A DNA stretch of 64,000 bases from Chionoecetes opilio (taxonomy: Eukaryota; Arthropoda; Malacostraca; Decapoda; Majidae). Location: positions 27,971-91,970 of the forward strand of contig JACEEZ010003777.1 of the NCBI GenBank assembly GCA_016584305.1. The letters are read 5' to 3'. Shown here piece after piece: positions 23,703 to 35,711 of this stretch (positions are counted from its first letter, which is position 1; every line of letters begins with the position of its first letter). The translations under genes were made by a program, and so were the position numbers. The notes beneath the pieces were generated by a model that was not told the origin of the DNA, did not search any database, and saw only the letters and a list, made by a program, of their open reading frames with translations.

Positions 23703-24860
23703 TTAACAAGAGTTTAGAGTTTACAAAGAGTCTCACTCGCGTCAGTAGAGGATGAAGAGAGGTTGTTCCGAAGGGCGAGAATCCTGTCGTGTTTCAAGTG
23801 AGTGGTGACCGTCCTTGTTATGTTCCCTTTGTTGCCTTTCCCTTCCTACCTTTCCCTTCACTCCCATCAGCCCTTCCCTCCCCTTCATGTTGCCCATCTT
23901 TTCCCCTCCCTTACAGCGCACTCCCCTCCCCACTATTCACTTCCCCAACGTCAAAAAAATCTTTCCCTCCAATTCTCTTGACCCCAATTTCCCTTCCTAA
24001 CTATTGACCACAACCTTCTCTTGACCCCAACTTTGACCTTCCTTGACGAACTTTGACCAACCTTGACCTTCTCTTGACCCCAACATCCCTCTCCCACTTT
24101 TCTCTTCTATTCTCTTCTCTTGCCAAAATCTTTCTCCCTTATTCTCTTGACCACAATTCATCACTGGACATTGCCCTTTCCAACTATTTTTTTTCCCCCT
24201 TGGCATCTTTCTCTTCCTCTTCCTCTACTCCTTCTCCTTCCTCTTTGTTCCCTCCTCCTATTCCTTTTTCCTCCTCCTGTTTCCTTCCTTCCTCCTCTCT
24301 TCCTCCTCCTCGCCTATTCTTCTTACTTCTCCCGCTGCAATTATTTTCCCGTTGGCATCTTCCTCTTCCTCTCCTTCTTCTCCTTCCTCTTTGTTTCCCA
24401 TCCTCCTCCTCGCCTATTCCTCTTACTTCCCCCATTCTCCCTTTTTTCTATTTTACCTTTCTAATACTGTCTTATTTTGTTCTGTTTATCTGTTTCACCT
24501 TCTTTGCTTCTCTCCATCCTCCCCGTCTATTCCTCTTATTATAACTTACTACACTATACTATACTTACTATAACATAACTTACTATATTCCTCATGCTTA
24601 TAATCCCGCTCCCTTTTTTTCCCTCTGGTTTTCTATTACTGTTTTATTTAGTTTTTCTTCCTCTTTTTTGTGGGTGATCTGTTGTACCTGCCTGCCTGCC
24701 CCCTCGCCCTTATCAATAATGGGGGTCACGTCTTTACCTTTGTTTAATAGGGACAGGGAAGAGGTCACCTGAACGCTTTGTGTGTGTGTTTTGTCATTCT
24801 ATATCTGTTATTTTTTATTGTTAAAGGTATTGCATAGAGATTGGGAGAGGGTTTGAGTGA
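23703..24860. other. Pyrimidine-rich spacer
   Basis: Tandem-like TTCTCTTGACCCCAAC motifs (23970-24090) and C/T-rich blocks at 24190-24320 and 24346-24440, the latter duplicated from 22707. No gene is supported. Confidence 0.5.
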
Positions 24861-24861
24861 G

Positions 24862-24863
<2 letters not shown>

Positions 24864-24902
<39 letters not shown>

Positions 24903-25002
24903 TGTGTGGGTGTGCGTGTGTGTGGTGTGTGTGTGTGTGTGTGTGTATGTGTGTGTGTGTGTGTGTGTGTGCGTGTGTGTATGTGTGTGTGTGTGTGTGT
25001 GT
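24864..25002 (+). repeat. (GT)n microsatellite, interrupted
   Basis: About 140 bp of GT with GGT/GC/GTAT interruptions. 25003-26033 has CACAC-rich low-complexity sequence at 25230-25500 and no supported gene. Confidence 0.95.
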
Positions 25003-26029
25003 GAGTGGGTGCACGGAATTGATTAATTTGGAAGCTTTATATATTTGTAAGTTTTTTATCTATTGTCTATGTTTTTTTCTTGTAAAAGTTTGTGATCTTG
25101 TGCAAACATCATGATTGATTTGCATGTTGAAGTTGATGATTTGTACTTTTGTTTTAAAAGGATGAACTTTATAAAGACCGAAATATAAAAAACGAAACAA
25201 AAAGAAAAAAAACCCATTAATCACCACACACTGTACTACAACACTACTACTCATATCAGCACTACAACGTTTTGGTTCACTATATATACACTTCAATACA
25301 CATAAACTGTTCTGCACCACATTACAGTCTACACATCAGTACACCACACTCATCACTAATGTTCTGCACCACACCACACCACACCACACCACACTACACT
25401 ACACTCCTACCCTTGTGTCCTATCGTTACAAGCTATCCCCTCACCACCACACTACACCACACATCACCATACATTACCACAGTATACCATTACCTCACCA
25501 CTGTACCCTGGTGAAGAGTTTAGGTGTTTTACCTGGCGTGTTAGGAAATGATCTATATACTTATTAAGCGTCAGAAATCTATTTATAAGTCAGAAGAAGG
25601 TTATAGTTTGGGTTGTTAAGGTGTGTTAAAGGATGCTACTGGCTAACTACTGAATGCACAAACTGTATTCTTTACTTACTTGAGCTGCTCAGACGCGACG
25701 ACGCACCCAGTCTCCCACACACTTCTCTCTCATCACAATAATGTCTTGTTTTCAGTCTATCGGTAAAGTTCCAGCATTTTCTGACGTGCGGTAAAGCAAT
25801 AGAGAGGGAATAAGAAAAGTTTTGATGCTTTTTTCTCTCAGACGCGTCGATGAATTATCCAAACTTTGCGGCAGAGTCACCCCGATCAGAGCAGTGCATG
25901 GCAGGGCGGCCGCTACATCGCGTACCCGCCCGCTGTCCTCCCTCCCTGCTGGTTGGAAGTATACTGACTCGTGGCGGGGAAGTCGGCAGCTTATATAGAA
26001 CACTCGTCTCGTTGGCCTGGCTGACATAT

Positions 26030-26033
<4 letters not shown>

Positions 26034-26087
<54 letters not shown>

Positions 26088-26099
26088 ACAACACACACA
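26034..26099 (+). repeat. (CA)n microsatellite
   Basis: About 32 CA units. Confidence 0.95.
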
Positions 26100-26198
26100 G
26101 ATTCAAGACTATTCTCGTGGGGACTTGCAACTATATTCATTGTGGTGATTGTGGTGGTAGGGGTGTTGTCTCTCTGGAAATTCTGATGTTACAGGTAA

Positions 26199-26216
26199 AC
26201 ACACACACACGCACAC

Positions 26217-26296
<80 letters not shown>

Positions 26297-26309
26297 ACAC
26301 ACACACACA
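26199..26309 (+). repeat. (CA)n microsatellite
   Basis: About 55 CA units. 26310-26725 shows no supported gene. Confidence 0.95.
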
Positions 26310-26725
26310 GTCAGAAAAACCACCATAGAAAAGAGAACACCGGGTCACCACCAAAAATCTTTCTTATTTATCATTATTTATTTATCCTACCATATTTTTA
26401 CCCGTATTTATACCTTGTTTTATACCCTTATTTATTTTATTTATTTCTTATTTATCTTATTACCCTTCTTTTATTATAATACCTTGTGTCCACCTTCTGC
26501 GCCTCCTGCGTGTGTGATGCGTCGTGGTGATGTCCTCCGCAAAGGCAATAGTGTGGAAGCATTGGGCATCACTCTCCCTGACGCGCAGCCTCGGGGAGTG
26601 AAGACTGTCCCGCCCGATACAGCCTCTGAGGGATGACTCCACGTTTATCCCCAATGGCAGACTCACACCCGCTAACAACAAGTATTGGAGTAAAACAGAA
26701 ACACACTTCGAGCTGAGAGTCAGTG

Positions 26726-26939
26726 TTAACTCCTTCACGCCCAGATCTTTTCTTTGCTATATAAAATCGTCTGTTGTTAGCCATTAAATTACGAAAAGTA
26801 ACTGAAAATACCAAATTACCTATTGGACAAGGAAACGAAACAGGTCATATCTATAAAATATTGCTCATAATAATAATTAAAATCGTCTTCTGGTACCCAA
26901 ATTACAATGGAAATTACATTCTGGGCCTCAAAGGATTAA
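26726..26939 (+). mobile_element. piggyBac-like MITE, copy 2
   Basis: Full-length, 214 bp, flanked by TTAA. Ends ACTCCTTCACGCCCAG and CTGGGCCTCAAAGGA. The body matches the other family members. Confidence 0.82.
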
Positions 26940-27045
26940 GACAAGGCCAGAAAAAAAACCTAGAGGACAATATACCTACGATAGTGATGGCGGCGGTAAG
27001 GGTGGTGGTGGGGTGATGGTGGTGGTGGGGGTGATGGTTTTGGTA

Positions 27046-27079
27046 GTAGTGGTAGTAGAAGTAGTAGTAGTAGTAGTAA

Positions 27080-27126
<47 letters not shown>

Positions 27127-27127
27127 A

Positions 27128-27162
<35 letters not shown>

Positions 27163-27163
27163 A

Positions 27164-27219
<56 letters not shown>
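27046..27219 (+). repeat. (TAG)n microsatellite
   Basis: TAG repeat with TAA variants, preceded by GGT-rich sequence from 26990. Confidence 0.95.
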
Positions 27220-27425
27220 AACGAAGGAGAGTCGGCAGGTCCACGCAACACTCAACGAATATATACATGACCAGGAGTGCAATTCTGCGGAAATGAATTT
27301 TAGAGTGAGATAGAATTGAAAATATATGCAAATGGGAAGGGTGGCTCAAAACGCGTGACTCACAGGGCGCGACCATGAACCACGAGCCTCCGTAAATACT
27401 GAGATTCTTCCCTTCCTCCATTTTT

Positions 27426-27667
27426 ACCTCCGCCAACGAAGTTGGAGGGGTTATGTTTTCACCCCGATCTGTCTGTCTGTCTGTCTGTCTGTTTGTTAGT
27501 GTACAGGATTTCTCGAAAAGTTACGAATAGATTTGGACCAAACTCGGTATACCAAGTCTATTTGGTATAAGGAAGAACTGATTTAATTTTGGATGAAATC
27601 TATTAACAACTGTTGCCATGAAAACCAATTGATGAAATATTCGGCCGGAGGTATGCGCTCATACTGA

Positions 27668-27751
<84 letters not shown>

Positions 27752-27811
27752 GTATATTTGATGAAATATTCGGGCGGAGGGAGGTATGCGCTCTACTGAG
27801 TGCCCCCCCCC
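27426..27811 (-). mobile_element. Interspersed element with internal (AT)n, copy 1
   Basis: Begins ACCTCCGCCAACGAAGTTGG (contains a short hairpin), then TGTCTGTCTGTC. The body is shared in reverse orientation with 46695-47197. The end motif GAAATATTCGG-CGGAGG-TATGCGCTC-ACTGAGTGC occurs twice, on either side of a 27672-27750 AT dinucleotide tract. No coding capacity is visible. The family was not assigned. Confidence 0.75.
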
Positions 27812-27872
27812 TCCCCTAGTTGTTATTGTTTTAACCGTGGTAGAAGGAGAGGAAAAAGGAAGAATATAGTGT

Positions 27873-28030
27873 ATCATTAGACTATTTTAATGCATGTAAG
27901 CAATATTATACAGATATGACCTGTTTACTACCCTTGTCCACTAGGTAATTTGGTATATTAAGTCCTTTTCGTAATGGCTAATAGACGATTTTATATAGCA
28001 AAGGAAAGATCAAAGAGGCGTGAAGGAGTT
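27873..28030 (-). mobile_element. piggyBac-like MITE, copy 3 (truncated)
   Basis: Reverse-orientation body (GATATGACCTGTTTACTA ... GGAAAGATC ... GGCGTGAAGGAG). The GGGCCTCAAGGGG end is missing. 28031-28620 has no recognised feature. Confidence 0.75.
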
Positions 28031-28621
28031 ATATGGATTGCGCAGCACGCGTAACACTAGTAAAATCACTACAGTCCTTCGTAAAATCTGTAATACAACA
28101 AATAGTCCCTGAATCCTACCGTACCCAATGACATCGCCTTAGTCTCCTGTGGGAAATAGAATTGTAATGAAGATAATTTAGAAGAAGACTCAGCTTTGAT
28201 AAACTTCTCCATTATGTTACATTTTCTTTTCGAGACGCTTAACTCAGCACCATTTATCCTTAAGGGGTTCAAAACTTCTTTAGAATCTTTTTATTACTGA
28301 AGACACGTATCCCCTTCGTCAGCAGTTGCCTCACGCTGAGCACTCGTACATACTTTGTCAGCAGTGGTTGAGATGATCGACACAGCATCCAGTGGGCCAA
28401 GAAATCACCAATATATTTATCAAGATATCCTTTCGCCAAATTATAGTTCCATATAGATCATTAGTCGAGGATTGGGAAGTGACCTTCGTTCCTCCTGATG
28501 AGAAAACTATTGCGAGCAGAAACACTTCGCTCCCTCACTCATAGATCAAGTCGCAGAAAATATATATTATCTGTTGAAAAATGTGTGCTTGTCTTTCTTA
28601 TCTCTGTTGACCTCTCCGCCT

Positions 28622-28886
28622 ACCACCACCACCACCACCACCACCCACCACCACCATCACCACCACCACCACCACCACCACCATCACCACCACCACCACC
28701 ACAACCACCACCACCCACCACCACCATCACCACCGCCACTGCCACCACCCACCACCACCATCACCACCACCACCACCACCACCACCACCATCACCACCAC
28801 CACCACCACCACCACCACCCACCACCACCATCACCACCACCACCACCATCACCACCACCACCACCACCACCACCACCACCACCACC
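28622..28886 (+). repeat. (CAC)n microsatellite
   Basis: About 265 bp of CAC with CAT/CCAC variants and internal duplicated blocks. It abuts the inverted-repeat element at 28887. Confidence 0.95.
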
Positions 28887-29207
28887 CAGTGCATTTTTTA
28901 AGCCAATCTTACTGGGCGACATTCTTTGGATATCCAGAAAGGTAAAGGCCTACCTGTTAAAATATAGTTTTTTGGATACATCAACTTCACTCTTTTGTAT
29001 GTTGTGTATAAATAAAGATCATATGCAGTAATAAGAATGCACTTCTGGATCTAACACACACAGATAAGATGAACCATTGTATCCAGGAAGGATTTTATGA
29101 ACAAATATCTTGTCGCCCAGTAGCTTAAAATTGTTCTTACTGGGCGACAGTTTTCCATCACTGGGAGACATTTTGGTCGCCCAGTTGTGATGTTAAAAAA
29201 TGCACTG
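28887..29207. mobile_element. Short inverted-repeat element (MITE-like)
   Basis: The ends are inverted (CAGTGCATTTTTTAA at 28887, TTAAAAAATGCACTG ending 29207). Internal motif ACTGGGCGACA repeats on both strands near each end. It is 321 bp. No clear target duplication was found. It interrupts or truncates the adjacent piggyBac-like MITE. Confidence 0.6.
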
Positions 29208-29410
29208 GGCCCAGAACGTAATTTCCATTGTAATTTGGGTACCATTAGACGAGTTTTAATGAATATAAGCAATGTTTTATAGATATGACCTGTTTAGTAT
29301 CCTTGTCCATTAACTAATTTGGTATATTAAGTTACTATTTCGTTATTTTATGGCTAACAACAGACGATTTTTCACATAGCAAAGGAAAGATCTGGGCGTG
29401 AAGGGGTTAA
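29208..29410 (-). mobile_element. piggyBac-like MITE, copy 4 (truncated at one end)
   Basis: Reverse-orientation body from GGGCCCAGAACGTAATTTCC to GGGCGTGAAGGGGTTAA. The other TTAA end is absent where it meets the 28887-29207 element. 29411-29624 has no recognised feature. Confidence 0.8.
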
Positions 29411-29620
29411 TGTCTTCACACTCAATCTGTCTTCTTATTAATCCTCCTGGCTTTGTTCACACTCATGTTATCACGGAGATGTTAGTGATAATATGTGGCA
29501 CCTCTGTATGATGCTTCCTTTACTCACATATTCATTATTATTACTCTATCATCATTACTATTGACATTACAACCATTCACGCCACACTAGGGTCAATATG
29601 AATATCTACAGCAATCTATT

Positions 29621-29757
<137 letters not shown>

Positions 29758-30213
29758 ACACACACACGGAAGGTTGTCCAGCCACGCCAGTTAGTGTTCT
29801 CAAAGTCATAACAGAGGCGGCGTTTGTAACATGATTCAATGTAAAGAAATCGAAAAAGTCGCAGATTTGGACTCCAACTTTTATACAAACAACCGAGTGT
29901 TAAGGAAAATTAGGTCCTGCCGAAAATAGATTAAATTGAGTCCATGTAATCCAAGGCGCCTCTTCATTCATTATAAGTGCCGTACATTAAGCGAATATTA
30001 AAGAAAAACAAAAAATAACGATTCCTAGTCAAGAGAAAGTCATTAATATTCCGATTCTGTCAACACAATATTGTGGGAAAATAATATTCAGATATAAAAA
30101 GTTTGGTAACACGCACAAAATATTCTATAGACTTGCTTTTAAACTGGATTGCAACAGCTGAAGCTATAAGAAAAATTGTCCTTGTGATTAAACTCGTTCC
30201 TGACAAATAGTTT

Positions 30214-33200
30214 ATCGCGTGTATGAATTAGTGCCAAGATTATACATGGGCGAGTGTATGAATTAGTGCCAAGATTATACGTGGGCGAGTGTATGAATTA
30301 GTGCCAAGATTATACATGGGCGAGTGTATGAATTAGTGCCAAGATTATACGTGGGCGAGTGTATGAATTAGTGCCAAGATTATACATGGGCGAGTGTATG
30401 AATTAGTGCCAAGATTATACGTGGGCGAGTGTATGAATTAGTGCCAAGATTATACGTGGGCGAGTGTATGAATTAGTGCCAAGATTATACATGGGCGAGT
30501 GTATGAATTAGTGCCAAGATTATACGTGGGCGCGTGTATGAATTAGTGCCAAGATTATACGTGGGCGAGTGTATGAATTAGTGCCAAGATTATACGTGGG
30601 CGCGTGTATGAATTAGTGCCAAGATTATACGTGGGCGAGTGTATGAATTAGTGCCAAGATTATACGTGGGCGAGTGTATGAATTAGTGCCAAGATTATAC
30701 GTGGGCGCGTGTATGAATTAGTGCCAGATTATACGTGGGCGAGTGTATGAATTAGTGCCAAGATTATACGTGGGCGAGTGTATGAATTAGTGCCAAGATT
30801 ATACGTGGGCGCGTCTATGAATTAGTGCCAAGATTATACGTGGGCGAGTGTATGAATTAGTGCCAAGATTATACGTGGGCGCGTCTATGAATTAGTGCCA
30901 AGATTATACGTGGGCGAGTGTATGAATTAGTGCCAAGATTATACATGGGCGAGTGTATGAATTAGTGCCAAGATTATACGTGGGCGAGTGTATGAATTAG
31001 TGCCAAGATTATACGTGGGCGCGTCTATGAATTAGTGCCAAGATTATACGTGGGCGAGTGTATGAATTAGTGCCAAGATTATACGTGGCGAGTGTATGAA
31101 TTAGTGCCAAGATTATACGTGGGCGAGTGTATGAATTAGTGCCAAGATTATACGTGGGCGAGTGTATGAATTAGTGCCAAGATTATACATGGGCGAGTGT
31201 ATGAATTAGTGCCAAGATTATACGTGGGAGAGTGTATGAATTAGTGCCAAGATTATACGTGGGCGAGTGTATGAATTAGTGCCAAGATTATACGTGGGCG
31301 AGTGTATGAATTAGTGCCAAGATTATACGTGGGCGAGTGTATGAATTAGTGCCAAGATTATACATGGGCGAGTGTATGAATTAGTGCCAAGATTATACGT
31401 GGGCGAGTGTATGAATTAGTGCCAAGATTATACGTGGGCGCGTGTATGAATTAGTGCCAAGATTATACATGGGCGCGTGTATGAATTAGAGCCAAGATTA
31501 TACATGGGCGCGTGTATGAATTAGTGCCAAGATTATACATGGGCGCGTGTATGAATTAGTGCCAAGATTATACATGGGCGCGTGTATGAATTAGTGCCAA
31601 GATTATACATGGGCGCGTGTATGAATTAGTGCCAAGATTATACATGGGCGCGTGTATGAATTAGTGCCAAGATTATACATGGGCGCGTGTATGAATTAGT
31701 GCCAAGATTATACAGGGGCGCGTGTATGAATTAGTGCCAAGATTATACATGGGCGAGTGTATGAATTAGTGCCAAGATTATACGTGGGCGCGTGTATGAA
31801 TTAGTGCCAAGATTATACGTGGGCGCGTGTATGAATTAGTGCCAAGATTATACGTGGGCGATTGTATGAATTAGTGCCAAGATTATACATGGGCGAGTGT
31901 GTGAATTAGTGGCAAGATTATACGTGGGTGCGTGTATGAATTAGTGCCAAGATTATACGTGGGCGCGTGTATGAATTAGTGCCAAGATTATACGTGGGCG
32001 CGTCTATGAATTAGTGCCAAGATTATACGGGGGAGTGTATGAATTAGTGCCGAGATTATACGTGGGCGAGTGTGTGAATTAGTGCCAAGATTATACGTGG
32101 GCGCGTGTATGAATTAGTGCCAAGATTATACGTGGGCGCGTGTATGAATTAGTGCCAAGATTATACGGGGGGGAGTGTATGAATTAGTGCCGAGATTATA
32201 CGTGGGCGAGTGTGTGTGAATTAGTGCCAAGATTATACGTGGGCGCGTGTATGAATTAGTGCCAAGATTATACGTGGGCGAGTGTGTGAATCAGTGCCAA
32301 GATTATACGTGGGGGAGTGTATGAATTAGTGTCGAGATTATACGTGGGCGAGTGTATGAATTAGTGCCAAGATTATACGTGGGCGAGTGTATGAATTAGT
32401 GCCAAGATTATACGTGGGCGAGTGTGTGAATTAGTGCCAAGATTATACGTGGGCGCTTGTATGAATTAGTGCCAAGATTATACTTGGGCGAGTGTATGAA
32501 TTAGTGCCAAGATTATACGTGGGCGACTGTATGAATTAGTGCCAAGATTATACGTGGGCGAGTGTATGAATTAGTGCCAAGATTATACGTGGGCGCGTGT
32601 ATGAATTAGTGCCAAGATTATACGTGGGCGAGTGTATGAATTAGTGCCAAGATTATACGTGGGCGAGTGTATGAATTAGTGCCAAGATTATACGTGAGCG
32701 AGTGTATAAATTAGTCCCAAGATTATACGGGGAGGAGTGTATGAATTAGTTCCAAGATTATACATGGGCGAGTGTATGAATTAGTGCCAAGATTATACGT
32801 GGGCGCGTATATGAATTAGTGCCAAGATTATACGTGGGGGAGTGTATGAATTAGCGCCAAGATTATACGTGGGGGAGTGTATGAATTAGTGCCAAGATTA
32901 TACATGGGCGAGTGTATGAATTAGTGCCAAGATTACGTGGGCGAGTGTATGAATTAGTGCCAAGATTATACGTGGGCGCGTGTATGAATTAGTGCCAAGA
33001 TTATACACTGGGCGCGTGTATGAATTAGAGCCAAGATTATACATGGGCGCGTGTATGAATTAGTGCCAAGATTATACATGGGCGCGTGTATGAATTAGTG
33101 CCAAGATTATACGTGGGCGCGTGTATGAATTAGTGCCAAGATTATACATGGGCGCGTGTATGAATTAGTGCCAAGATTATACATGGGCGCGTGTATGAAT

Positions 33201-34855
33201 TAGTGCCAAGATTATACATGGGCGCGTGTATGAATTAGTGCCAAGATTATACATGGGCGCGTGTATGAATTAGTGCCAAGATTATACATGGGCGAATGTA
33301 TGAATTAGTGCCAAGATTATACGTGGGCGCGTGTATGAATTAGTGCCAAGATTATACGTGGGCGCGTGTATGAATTAGTGCCAAGATTATACGTGGGCGA
33401 TTGTATGAATTAGTGCCAGATTATACATGGGCGAGTGTGTGAATTAGTGGCAAGATTATACGTGGGCGCGTGTATAAATTAGTGCCAAGTTTATACGTGG
33501 GCGCGTTCTATGAATTAGTGCCAAGATTATACGTGGGGGAGTGTATGAATTAGTGGCAAGATTATACGTGGGCGAGTGTATGAATTAGTGCCAAGATTAT
33601 ACGTGGGCGCGTGTATGAATTAGTGCCAAGATTATACGTGGGCGCGTCTATGAATTAGTGCCAAGATTATACGTGGGGGAGTGTATGAATTAGTGCCGAG
33701 ATTATACGTGGGCGAGTGTGTGAATTAGTGCCAAGATTATACGTGGGCGCGTGTATGAATTAGTGCCAAGATTATACGTGGGCGCGTGTATGAATTAGTG
33801 CCAAGATTATACGTGGGGGAGTGTATGAATTAGTGCCGAGATTATACGTGGGCGAGTGTGTGAATTAGTGCCAAGATTATACGTGGGCGCGTGTATGAAT
33901 TAGTGCCAAGATTATACGTGGGCGAGTGTGTGAATTAGTGCCAAGATTATACGTGGTGGAGTGTATGAATTAGTGCCGAGATTATACGTGGGCGAGTGTA
34001 TGAATTAGTGCCAAGATTATACGTGGGCGAGTGTATGAATTAGTGCCAAGATTATACGTGGGCGAGTGTGTGAATTAGTGCCAAGATTATACGTGGGCGC
34101 TTGTATGAATTAGTGCCAAGATTATACTTGGGCGAGTGTATGAATTAGTGCAAGATTATACGTGGGCGACTGTATGAATTAGTGCCAAGATTATACGTGG
34201 GCGAGTGTATGAATAGTGCCAAGATTATACGTGGGCGCGTGTATGAATTAGTGCCAAGATTATACGTGGGCGAGTGTATGAATTAGTGCCAAGTTTTATA
34301 CGTGGGCGAGTGTATGAATTAGTGCCAAGATTATACGTGAGCGCGTGTATGAATTAGTGCCAAGATTATACGTGGGGGAGTGTATGAATTAGTGCCAAGA
34401 TTATACATGGGCGAGTGTATGAATTAGTGCCAAGATTATACGTGGGCGAGTGTATGAATTAGTGCCAAGATTATACGTGGGGGAGTGTATGAATTAGTGC
34501 CAAGATTATACGTGAGCGAGTGTATGAATTAGTGCCAAGATTATACGTGGGGGAGTGTATGAATTAGTGCCAAGATTATACATGGGCGAGTGTATGAATT
34601 AGTGCCAAGATTATACGTGGGCGCGTGTATGAATTAGTGCCAAGATTATACGTGGGGGAGTGTATGAATTAGTGCCAAGATTATACGTGGGGGAGTGTAT
34701 GAATTAGTGCCAAGATTATACGTGAGGGAGTGTATGAATTAGTGCCAAGATTATACGTGGGCGAGTGTGTGAATTAGTGCCAAGATTATACGTGGGCGCG
34801 TGTATGAATTAGTGCCAAGATTATACGTGGGCGAGTGTGTGAATTAGTGCCAAGA
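30214..34855 (+). repeat. 35-bp minisatellite array, about 130 copies
   Basis: The unit contains GTATGAATTAGTGCCAAGAT followed by TATACGTGGGCGAGT, with a 35-bp period (unit starts step 30251, 30286 and so on). Main variants are CGAGTGT/CGCGTGT, ACGTGGG/ACATGGG and CGTCTATG. Variant order repeats with a spacing of about 1539 bp (44 units). For example, the rare GAATTAGAGCC unit occurs at 31490 and 33029, and CGATTGTATG at 31861 and 33400. No open frame or splice signal suggests coding. Confidence 0.97.
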
Positions 34856-34959
34856 CATAGACCACTGTATACCTGGACTGTTCACGCGACAATGTTTTGA
34901 ATTGCGGGGCTGCATAGGGGCCCGCGGGGCGCCCGACAAAGAGATATAGTGGTCTATGG
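34856..34959. mobile_element. 104-bp inverted-repeat element at the array edge
   Basis: CATAGACCACT at the left end and AGTGGTCTATG at the right end form an 11-bp inverted repeat around a GC-rich centre (GGGGCCCGCGGGGCGCCCG). It could be a remnant of a DNA transposon. No target duplication is visible. Confidence 0.45.
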
Positions 34960-34964
34960 ACTAT

Positions 34965-35711
34965 CATATAGACTGGTTTATCAGTATATATGGTATACTG
35001 TAATCTTCGTAAATGTTTGTTCTATAATATTATCAAATAAAAAACAGTAAAACACGCTAAAGAAATGCCATTACGAGACTATGAAGAAATATGCATGAAC
35101 TTAATATTCACTTAACTCTTCGCCATTTAAAACTTTGCGAGTCAACTTTTATCATGAAGGGTATCAATAGAAGCGCAATTTTATTAGCTTTCCATTGATG
35201 TATTTCGTTATCTGATAAATTAATTAGAACCATGCATAAATTAGCGTTAAATAAATAAATAAAATCATCAATCGGGTAATTCTCCCGATTGATGATGTTA
35301 TTTATTTACTTATATATTTTGTTTTCTGATAAATGAATTAGTACCATGTATAAATTAGTGTTGACTAAATAAATAACCTCATCAATGGGGTAAATTACCC
35401 GATTGAGGATTTTATTTATTTATTTAACGCTAATTTATGCATGGTTCTAATTCATTTATCAGATAACGAAATACATCAATGGAAATCTAATACAATTGCG
35501 CTTCTATTGATACCCTTCATGATAAAAGTTGACTCGCAAAGTTTTAAATGGCGAAGAGTTGAAGTGAATATTAAGTTCATGCATATTTCTTCATAGTTTC
35601 GTAATGGCATTTCTTTAGCGTGTTTTACTGTTTTTTATTTGATAATATTATAGAACAAACATTTACGAAGTTTAAACAGTATATAATATATATGATAAAC
35701 CAATCTATATG
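34965..35711. repeat. 0.75-kb palindrome (long inverted repeat)
   Basis: Arms 34965-35280 and 35393-35711 are reverse complements with few mismatches (left GCATGAACTTAATATTCACT at 35093; right AGTGAATATTAAGTTCATGC at 35564). The 112-bp centre holds smaller inverted repeats around ATCGGGTAATTCTCCCGAT. Such arms would form a long hairpin. The centre contains ATGAATTAGTACCA, close to the 35-bp minisatellite core. Confidence 0.9.

Noticed and set aside
30214..34855. A CRISPR array
   Set aside because: The 35-bp units are contiguous with no unique spacers, and the genome is eukaryotic. It is a minisatellite.
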